Assembly: GCA_046349955.1 (NCBI GenBank)
Contig: JAXMBI010000028.1
Coordinates: 52,172-116,171, forward strand
Source of the DNA: JBGAPH01 sp046349955
GTDB lineage: Bacteria > Planctomycetota > Planctomycetia > Pirellulales > JBGAPH01
DNA: 64,000 bases
Reading direction: 5' to 3'
In this document: one piece after another, positions 58,286 to 64,000 of the stretch
How positions within the stretch are numbered: position 1 is the first letter of the stretch
Layout: each line of letters begins with the position of its first letter
Position numbers and translations under genes: made by a program
The notes under the pieces: model-generated
Told to the model about the DNA's origin: nothing
Seen by the model: only the letters and a program-made list of their open reading frames with translations
Databases searched by the model: none

Positions 58286-60769
58286 ATGCGATTCGCCCGC
58301 CTGCACCGCTCCTTGTCGACCCTGGCTCTCGGCGCCCTGTTGGTGGCGCAATTCGCGGGATGTCAGCGGGCAGCGTCTTCGACGACGAGCCCGACGACGA
58401 CTGCGAATTCGACGGCTGCGAATTCGACGACTGAGAATTCGACGACTGCGAGTCCAACGGTTGAGAACTCCGTGGCCGCGACGGTCCAGACCAAGGACCA
58501 CTTGGCCATGGACGAGCAACCCCAGGCGGAGAACCCGCGCTGGGCGGACCACCCCAAGGACGAGAGTCTGCTGGGCGGCGCCGTTCTCACTGGGGGATCT
58601 GGAAAACCACTTGCCCTCAAGCAGGCTTACGCCAGCTTGCCCCCCTCGCACGAAAAGATGCTCGAGGCGCTGCGCGAGATCCGCGACAAGGGCTTCGAGA
58701 CCAACGTATTCTTGGGCCAGGGCGAGACCAAGCGTCTACGCGCCGCGTTGGCCTTGGTGCCGCCCGGGCAGATGAGCAAGAACCTGTGGCGCGACCGCGT
58801 TCGCTTGGGCAACAACGAACTGCGGCTGTCGAACGAGCAAGAAGCGATCGAGCAGCTCGGAATCGCCTACCAACAGGTCGCCGCATTGAAGGATCAATTG
58901 CCGCCGGACTGGATCGACGAAGCGGAGTTTCGCTTGGGCGTTGCTTACTTGCGGTTTGGAGAAAGCCAAAACTGCTGCCAGCGGCACACGATCGACAGCT
59001 GCTTGCTGCCGATCGAAGGCCAGGGCGTGCATGTGAAGCCAGAAGGGTCGGAGAAGGCCATTCACCACTTTATGGAGGTGTTGGGCCGCGCGCCGAAGGG
59101 GTCGCGCATGCAGCGGCAGTGCCAATGGCTCTTGAACGTGGCCTATATGACGATCGGGCGCTATCCCCAGGACGTGCCGGCCGAATGGTTGATCCCCCCC
59201 TCGGCCCTCGCCTCGGAGGAGTCGTTCCCGCGCCTGGTGAACGTGGCCAAAGAGGTGGGGCTCGACCGCTTTAATCTGAGCGGCGGCGCCATTGCCGACG
59301 ACTTTGACGGCGACGGCTTTCTGGATGTTGTGACCTCGACCATGTATCTGGGCGACTCGCTCAAGTTTTACCGCAATACGGGCAAGGGCGTGTTCGAAGA
59401 TCGCTCGGTGGAGGCGAACTTCGAGGGCCTGTTTGGCGGGCTCAACTTGGTTCACGCCGACTACGACAACGATGGCGACCTCGATCTGCTGGTGCTGCGC
59501 GGGGGCTGGATGGGCGAGCACGGCGTGCATCCCCGCTCGCTGCTGAAGAACGACGGCCATGGGCACTTCGTCGACGTGACCGTCGCCGCAGGGCTGAACA
59601 AGGCCTACTACCCCTCGCAGACCGCCGCCTGGGCCGATATCGACAACGACGGCGACCTCGACCTCTTCATCGGCAACGAGGAAGGCAACAACGTAGAGGC
59701 CCCCTGCCAGTTGTTCCGCAACAACGGCGACGGCACCTTCACCGACATCGCCGAAAAGGCTGGCGTGCTGAACCACCGCTACGCCAAGGGCGTGACCGCC
59801 GGAGACTACGACGGCGACCGCCTGCCCGACTTCTATGTTTCCAATCAAAACGGCCTGAATCGGCTCTACCACAACAATGGCGACGGCACCTTCACCGACG
59901 TAGCGCCCGATCTCGGCGTGGGCGGCCCGTTCTTCAGCTTCCCCTGCTGGTTCTGGGACTACGACAACGATGGCGGGCTCGACATCTTCGTGAGCTCCTA
60001 CTCCACGAAGGCCGCGGACCTGGCGGCGATCTACACCGGGCAAACCTTCGAAAACGAGTTGCACGCGCTCTACCACAACGACGGCAAGGGAGGCTTCCAG
60101 GACGTGGCCTGGGAGCAGAACCTGCGCACTCCCTGCTCGACGATGGGCTCGAACTTCGGCGACCTCGACAACGACGGCTACCTCGATTTCTATCTCGGCA
60201 CCGGCGATCCCGAGTACTTCAGCCTCATGCCGAATGTGCTGTACCGCAATCGCCGCGGCCAAGGCTTCGCCAACATCACCGCGGCGGCCAAGGTGGGCAG
60301 CCTGCAGAAGGGCCACGGCGTGTTCTTTGCCGATCTCGACCACGACGGCGATCAGGATTTGTTCGAGGAAATGGGGGGCGCGTACCCCGGCGACCGCTAC
60401 TACAACGCGCTCTACGAAAACCCCGGCTTCGGCAACAACTGGGCGGCCGTGCGCCTGGTCGGCAAGCGCAGCAACCGCTTTGGCGTGGGGGCGCGCATCA
60501 AGGTCGAAATCGACGAAGCGGGCGAGCCGCGGTCGATCTACCGCCACATGACGAGCGGCAGCAGCTTCGGCGGAAACAGCTATCGTCAGCATTTCGGCCT
60601 CGGCAAGGCGGACAAGATCCGCCGGCTCGAGGTCTTCTGGCCCACGACGGGAGTCACCCAGCAGTTCGATAACCTGCCCAGCGGCCGCTTGCTGACCATC
60701 ACCGAGGATCAGCCGGAAGCGGTCGCCAGCGAACTGCCCACGTTCAAGCTGGGCGGCGAGAGCCGATAA
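58286..60769 (+). CDS. CRTAC1 / FG-GAP-ASPIC lipoprotein
   Basis: The 827-residue protein has a lipoprotein signal (LALGALLVAQFAGC, with Cys26 in the lipobox). A Thr/Ser/Asn-rich spacer (residues 30-70) and a helical N-terminal domain with a cysteine pair (NCCQRHTIDSC) follow. From about residue 320 it has FG-GAP/VCBS repeats with calcium-binding DxDxDGxxD loops (IADDFDGDGFLDVV, HADYDNDGDLDLLV, WADIDNDGDLDLFI, FGDLDNDGYLDFYL), and it ends with an ASPIC/UnbV domain (RHMTSGSSFGGNSYRQHFGLGKA). Such proteins sit on the cell surface and probably bind calcium and partners or polysaccharides. A terminator lies between its promoter and start. Confidence 0.85.
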   Translation: MRFARLHRSLSTLALGALLVAQFAGCQRAASSTTSPTTTANSTAANSTTENSTTASPTVENSVAATVQTKDHLAMDEQPQAENPRWADHPKDESLLGGAVLTGGSGKPLALKQAYASLPPSHEKMLEALREIRDKGFETNVFLGQGETKRLRAALALVPPGQMSKNLWRDRVRLGNNELRLSNEQEAIEQLGIAYQQVAALKDQLPPDWIDEAEFRLGVAYLRFGESQNCCQRHTIDSCLLPIEGQGVHVKPEGSEKAIHHFMEVLGRAPKGSRMQRQCQWLLNVAYMTIGRYPQDVPAEWLIPPSALASEESFPRLVNVAKEVGLDRFNLSGGAIADDFDGDGFLDVVTSTMYLGDSLKFYRNTGKGVFEDRSVEANFEGLFGGLNLVHADYDNDGDLDLLVLRGGWMGEHGVHPRSLLKNDGHGHFVDVTVAAGLNKAYYPSQTAAWADIDNDGDLDLFIGNEEGNNVEAPCQLFRNNGDGTFTDIAEKAGVLNHRYAKGVTAGDYDGDRLPDFYVSNQNGLNRLYHNNGDGTFTDVAPDLGVGGPFFSFPCWFWDYDNDGGLDIFVSSYSTKAADLAAIYTGQTFENELHALYHNDGKGGFQDVAWEQNLRTPCSTMGSNFGDLDNDGYLDFYLGTGDPEYFSLMPNVLYRNRRGQGFANITAAAKVGSLQKGHGVFFADLDHDGDQDLFEEMGGAYPGDRYYNALYENPGFGNNWAAVRLVGKRSNRFGVGARIKVEIDEAGEPRSIYRHMTSGSSFGGNSYRQHFGLGKADKIRRLEVFWPTTGVTQQFDNLPSGRLLTITEDQPEAVASELPTFKLGGESR
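58401..58460 (+). repeat. 15-bp tandem repeat in CRTAC1 spacer
   Basis: Four units of about CTGCGAATTCGACGA encode the TANST-like spacer just after the lipobox of the CRTAC1 protein. The unit is a multiple of three, so changes in copy number would lengthen or shorten the spacer without breaking the frame. Confidence 0.65.
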
Positions 60770-60886
60770 GCAGTTGTGGCTGTCGGCCAAACTCGCTAAG
60801 ACGGTCGCAAGGGCCCGATTTCTGGCGGCGCGGCCCTGCGGGACGCATTGGTCACGAGGGGCGAACTACGCTGGGGAGTCTCCGCC

Positions 60887-61867
60887 ATGAAGCGCTTGGG
60901 TCGGGCCGGTTTCACGCTGGTTGAACTGTTGGTGGTCCTGGCGATCATCGGCATTCTGATCGGGCTCTTGCTTCCCGCGGTGCAGCAGGCTCGCGAGGCC
61001 GCCCGCAGTATGAGCTGCAAGAACAATCTGCGGCAAATGGGCCTGGCCATTCAGCTCTACGCCGACGCCCACAAGGGGTTTCCGCCCGGCTGCACGCTGG
61101 CGATCGGCGCCCCTTCGCATAGCTTCTCGGTACACGCCCGGATTCTCCCCTACATCGAGCAGGCCAATCTGCAATCGCTGATTCGCTTCGACCGCAGCTA
61201 CACGGAACAGCCCGACGTCACCAAGGCGCGGGTCAGCATCTTCCTGTGTCCGAGCGAACAGAACAGCATGCCCGTGACGGTGGGCGCCTTGACCTACCAG
61301 CCCACCAACTACGGCGTGAACTTCGGCACGTGGTTCATTTGGAACCCCAATACGCAGGAGATCGGCTCGGGCGCATTCGCCGTCAACAAGGCGATGCGGC
61401 CCTCGCAGTTCGAGGACGGCCTGAGCAACACCATCGGCTTCGCCGAGGTTAAGGCCCACCAGCCGATTCTGCGCGATGGCCTCAAGCCCAACACGATGGA
61501 CGTGCCGGTTCCCGCGACCCCTGCCGACGCCGTGGCCTATGGGGGAACGTTCGACGCCGACCTGAGCCACACCGAGTGGGTGAACGGGATGTTCGTGCAA
61601 ACCGGGATGAGCACCGCCTTTGCTCCGAACACCCAGGTCCCCTTCGCCCAGGGCGACACGACCTACGATGTCGACTTCATGAGCAGCCGCCTGGGGGTTA
61701 GTGCGACCGCGATTTCCTACGGCGCTGCCACGGCCCGCAGCTTTCATCCTGGCCTGGCTAACTACTTGCTCATGGACGGCTCGGTCCAATCGGCCTCGAG
61801 CGACATCGACCGCCGCGTTTGGCAGGCGCTGGGCACACGCGAAGGGGGCGAGGTGATTGGGCGCTGA
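60887..61867 (+). CDS. DUF1559 protein with prepilin-type N-terminus
   Basis: The 326-residue protein begins with a type IV pilin-like signal GFTLVELLVVLAIIGILIGL followed by LPAVQQAREAARSMSCKNNLRQMGLA, the hallmark of the planctomycete DUF1559 family. The C-terminal H-X9-DG block is ARSFHPGLANYLLMDGSVQ. The prepilin peptidase should cleave after the glycine, leaving the helix for membrane or pseudopilus assembly. Planctomycetes carry many copies; individual roles are unknown. ATG 60887 is chosen because the signal begins a few residues later and GGGGAG lies upstream. Confidence 0.92.
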   Translation: MKRLGRAGFTLVELLVVLAIIGILIGLLLPAVQQAREAARSMSCKNNLRQMGLAIQLYADAHKGFPPGCTLAIGAPSHSFSVHARILPYIEQANLQSLIRFDRSYTEQPDVTKARVSIFLCPSEQNSMPVTVGALTYQPTNYGVNFGTWFIWNPNTQEIGSGAFAVNKAMRPSQFEDGLSNTIGFAEVKAHQPILRDGLKPNTMDVPVPATPADAVAYGGTFDADLSHTEWVNGMFVQTGMSTAFAPNTQVPFAQGDTTYDVDFMSSRLGVSATAISYGAATARSFHPGLANYLLMDGSVQSASSDIDRRVWQALGTREGGEVIGR

Positions 61868-61930
61868 GCCAACTCGCACCCGCGGCATAATCCTCACCGG
61901 GTGGCTGCCTCTCGGTTCGAGGGCGAGAAA

Positions 61931-62263
61931 ATGCAAGGCGGACTGCTGCTGTTGCTTGCGTGCTCCGGCGACGGGGCTTCCGCGGCGATTGCGGCGGCGC
62001 AAACCATCGGCATGTTCTCGTTTCTGGCGGGTCTGACAGTTGTGGGCGGCTACGCTATCTCGATGGCGCGACGTGGTCCTTTCCGGCCCGTCCTTCCTCT
62101 GGTCCTGTTCGTGAGCTGCCCCTTTTTTTGGATTTCGGCCATCCACGGTGACTGTGGAACGCTCCTACGGATGGCATCCGAGATCTGGCTAGTTGTAGTC
62201 TCTGCCTCGATCTGCGTTGCAGCCTACCGACGTCGACGAACCTTGGCCCCGCGACCCCGGTGA
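61931..62263 (+). CDS. Small membrane protein (unknown)
   Basis: The 110-residue protein has about three hydrophobic helices (AAAQTIGMFSFLAGLTVVGG, PVLPLVLFVSCPFFWIS and IWLVVVSASICVAAY), a start MQGGLLLLLACSGDGASAA that may be a signal-like segment with LLAC, and a basic C-terminus (RRRRTLAPRPR). No family is recognised. It lies between the DUF1559 gene and the quinone oxidoreductase gene on the same strand. GGGCGAGAAA precedes ATG 61931, a weak ribosome binding site. It is reported as a plausible small gene, not a certain one. Confidence 0.5.
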   Translation: MQGGLLLLLACSGDGASAAIAAAQTIGMFSFLAGLTVVGGYAISMARRGPFRPVLPLVLFVSCPFFWISAIHGDCGTLLRMASEIWLVVVSASICVAAYRRRRTLAPRPR

Positions 62264-62390
62264 GCGTGGCACACGGCTAGACCGTTGCGTCTCGTCCTTC
62301 ACCTCGCCTCTGCCCCCTGGTGCGCCGCCGCCCGCTGCGGTACACCATCGGAACCGCCCCTCTCCCCTCGCCAGCCCTAGGATCGCCCTC

Positions 62391-63383
62391 GTGAAAGCCG
62401 CTTTCATTCAGCAGCCCGGACCTGCCGAGACCATCGTGTTCGGCGATCTCCCCAAGCCCGAGCCGCGCGAGGCCGAGGTGCTCGTGCGGGTGGGGGCCGT
62501 GGCCGTGAACCCGATCGACACCTACATCCGCTCCGGCATGGTGAAGGCCGAGTTGCCCAAGCCCTTCATCGTCGGCTGCGACCTGGCCGGCACGGTCGAG
62601 GCGGTGGGGCCTGCCGCCAAGCGGTTCAAGGTGGGCGATCGCGTGTGGGGCTCGAACCAAGGGCTGATGGGCCGCCAGGGAACGTTCGCCGAGTACGCCG
62701 CGGTCGACGAAAAGTGGCTCTACCCCACGCCCGCCAAGGTCACCGATCAACAGGCGGCCGCTCAGTCCCTCGTGGGCATCACGGGGCATTTGGGCCTGGT
62801 ACGGTGCGCGAAGTTGCAGCCGGGCGAAACATTGTTCATCAACGGCGGCACGGGGGGCGTCGGCTCCACGGTGGTGCAGATGGCCAAGGCCCTGGGGGCG
62901 ACCGTGATCACCACCGCGGGCACGGCCGAAAAAGTGGCCGCCGCCCGCGCCCTGGGGGCTGACCACGCGATCAACTATCGCGAGGCCGACGTGCCGGCCG
63001 AGATCAAGCGGCTCGCGCCACAGGGGGTGAACGTCTACTGGGAAACGCTGCGCGAGCCGAACCTAGAGCAGATCGTGCCGCTGCTCGCATTCCGCGGGCG
63101 GCTGATCGTGATGGCCGGCCGCGACGCCAAGCCGGTGTTTCCGATCGGGCCGTTCTACGTGAAGGATTGCTCGCTGTTCGGCTTCGCCATGTTCAACGCC
63201 TCGCCGGAGGAGCAACGGGCAGCGGCCGAAGACATCAACCGCTGGCTGACCGAAGGCAAGCTCAAGCCGCGGATCGACCGCGTGCTGCCGCTTTCGGAAA
63301 CCGCCGCCGCCCACAAGCTGCAGGAGGAGAGCACGGTGCAGAAGACGTGCGCCCTGGGGGGCAAGTTAGTGCTCACGCCGTAG
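62391..63383 (+). CDS. Zinc-independent quinone oxidoreductase-like MDR enzyme
   Basis: The 330-residue medium-chain dehydrogenase has KAAFIQQPGPAETIVFGDLPKPEP at its start, AVNPIDTYIRSG, IVGCDLAGTVEAVG, the cofactor loop INGGTGGVGSTVVQMAKALGA (an AxxGxxG-type site for NADPH) and HKLQEESTVQKTCALGGKLVL at the end. Zinc ligands of alcohol dehydrogenases are missing, as expected for quinone oxidoreductases. It probably reduces quinones or enals with NADPH. The GTG at 62391 with AGGAT upstream is chosen because the family starts at this strand and upstream codons overlap the previous gene. Confidence 0.88.
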   Translation: MKAAFIQQPGPAETIVFGDLPKPEPREAEVLVRVGAVAVNPIDTYIRSGMVKAELPKPFIVGCDLAGTVEAVGPAAKRFKVGDRVWGSNQGLMGRQGTFAEYAAVDEKWLYPTPAKVTDQQAAAQSLVGITGHLGLVRCAKLQPGETLFINGGTGGVGSTVVQMAKALGATVITTAGTAEKVAAARALGADHAINYREADVPAEIKRLAPQGVNVYWETLREPNLEQIVPLLAFRGRLIVMAGRDAKPVFPIGPFYVKDCSLFGFAMFNASPEEQRAAAEDINRWLTEGKLKPRIDRVLPLSETAAAHKLQEESTVQKTCALGGKLVLTP

Positions 63384-63397
63384 GGCTGTAACTCTCC

Positions 63398-63428
63398 CTC
63401 TCCCCGTGGGAGAGGGCCGCGGTGAGGG
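63398..63428. repeat. CCCTCTCCC palindrome, second copy
   Basis: CCCTCTCCCCGTGGGAGAGGG with a following GGTGAGGGTC matches the motif at 9935-10040. It lies after the quinone oxidoreductase stop. It is followed by a GGGGGACGGCGGGGGTGAACCCCGCCGCTCCCCC segment (about 63480-63513), which is itself self-complementary (GCGGGG-TGAA-CCCCGC). Confidence 0.55.
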
Positions 63429-63553
63429 TCGGCGACGCTCGATAACCCAACTGGGCCGAGCGTCACAGCGTCCGCGTGACGGGGGACGGCGGGGGTGAAC
63501 CCCGCCGCTCCCCCAGGGTGTGGTTTGTGCGGGGCCACGGAAGAAGGATCGCC

Positions 63554-64000
63554 ATGGTTCCTGCACGTCTTCGAGAGCCCGGTCTGCTGGCGGTCGCCGG
63601 CTTTACCATCCTGTACACCGCGATCGCGGCGGTCGCAGCCTCGTCGCGCGGCAACTCCGAGTTCTTGCTCTACATCGTGGTCATGCTGGTGCTCGGCGCG
63701 GGCGCCCTGGTGGTGCATGCCCGCGTCGACCTGGGGCTGGGGCTGCTCTGGGCTTTGAGCGTGTGGGGGCTGCTGCATATGGCCGGCGGGCTCGTGCCGG
63801 TTCCCGAAAGCTGGCCGATCAACGGCGACATCCGCGTGCTCTACAGTTGGTGGCTCGTGCCGGGGCGCTTGAAGTACGACCAGGTCGTGCATGCCTACGG
63901 CTTCGGCGTGACGACCTGCGTGTGCTGGAGGTGCCTGCGGACGATGCTGGCGGCTCGTGCGTCGGGGCCGGTGCAGCCGACTTTCGGCATGCTGCTCTTG
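63554..64000 (+). CDS. Integral membrane protein, YjdF/DUF2238-like (cut by window end)
   Basis: The frame is open from ATG 63554 to the window end, 149 residues. It has helices LLAVAGFTILYTAIAAVAA, EFLLYIVVMLVLGAGALVVHA, LGLGLLWALSVWGLLHMAGG and VVHAYGFGVTTCVCW. The pattern LHMAGGLVPV, then YSWWLVPGRLKYDQVVHAYGFGV resembles the conserved YDxxxH-F segment of the DUF2238 (YjdF) family. GAAGGA lies about 7 bases before the ATG. The C-terminus is missing and the function is unknown. Confidence 0.65.
   Translation, partial: MVPARLREPGLLAVAGFTILYTAIAAVAASSRGNSEFLLYIVVMLVLGAGALVVHARVDLGLGLLWALSVWGLLHMAGGLVPVPESWPINGDIRVLYSWWLVPGRLKYDQVVHAYGFGVTTCVCWRCLRTMLAARASGPVQPTFGMLLL

Noticed and set aside
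1..64000. Prophage, restriction-modification, toxin-antitoxin or other defence system
   Set aside because: No integrase, capsid, methyltransferase, nuclease or toxin-like gene pair was found; mobile signals are limited to IS110, RAYT/REP and small repeats.

Overview
The window looks like chromosomal DNA of a planctomycete, most likely from the Pirellulales/Lacipirellulaceae side. Supporting signs are the high G+C content, a DUF1559 protein with a prepilin-type N-terminus, a TIGR03790-family protein, a CRTAC1/FG-GAP lipoprotein, a giant Ig-like surface protein with a degenerate LEPR-XLL-type N-terminal motif, an aspartate kinase with four ACT domains, a B12-dependent ribonucleotide reductase, and many short palindromic repeats between genes. 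Species assignment is not possible from sequence alone.

Layout. 1-8333: two glycosyltransferases (the first cut by the window edge), mtnA, an HSL-type esterase, a Tat-exported PhoD-like phosphatase, an IS110-family insertion sequence set among palindromic repeats, and dapA. 8334-14886: a pair of tiny membrane proteins with matching leaders, a TIM-barrel sugar isomerase, a membrane protein with a DCC thioredoxin-like domain, and nrdJ. 14887-16132: a cluster of GTAG-type REP palindromes beside a frameshifted REP-associated tyrosine transposase (RAYT), then a DUF151 protein. 16398-21960: an unknown membrane protein, a secreted propeller-like protein, tRNA-Ala(TGC) and a leucine-rich-repeat protein. 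22247-25524: a minus-strand operon of a MarR regulator, a flavin-dependent-halogenase-like enzyme and a CPA2 cation/proton antiporter, with a perfect palindrome at its promoter. 25831-31539: a TPR glycosyltransferase, a GNAT acetyltransferase with galE, and the TIGR03790 protein.

32153-38789 is one very large surface-protein locus: an N-terminal segment, sixteen 255-bp MBG-type repeats and a C-terminal set of Ig-like domains. It is split into five reading-frame pieces by five small indels. 38918-49461: tadA, a PQQ-propeller protein, a membrane VWA-like protein, a secreted unknown, an Hpt phosphotransfer protein, a DUF1328 microprotein behind a strong sigma-54-type promoter, glgX, a cytochrome c and DoxX. 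49430-53463 appears to be a decayed metal/anion transport island: an internally deleted chromate transporter, an intact CzcA-type RND pump without visible partners, and a TauE/SafE remnant. 53586-64000: prs with a GlmU-like nucleotidyltransferase, the aspartate kinase, a BFD-like ferredoxin, the CRTAC1 lipoprotein, the DUF1559 protein, a small membrane protein, a quinone oxidoreductase and a truncated YjdF-like membrane protein.

No CRISPR array, prophage or recognised defence system is visible. The most interesting material is non-coding: two GTAG-REP families with a broken RAYT, a structured candidate bridge RNA ahead of the IS110 transposase, a 76-bp intergenic element present three times, a promoter-terminator unit ahead of the CRTAC1 gene, and a sigma-54 promoter ahead of DUF1328. 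Several frame breaks fall in G/C homopolymers, so base-call error must be excluded before calling those genes dead.
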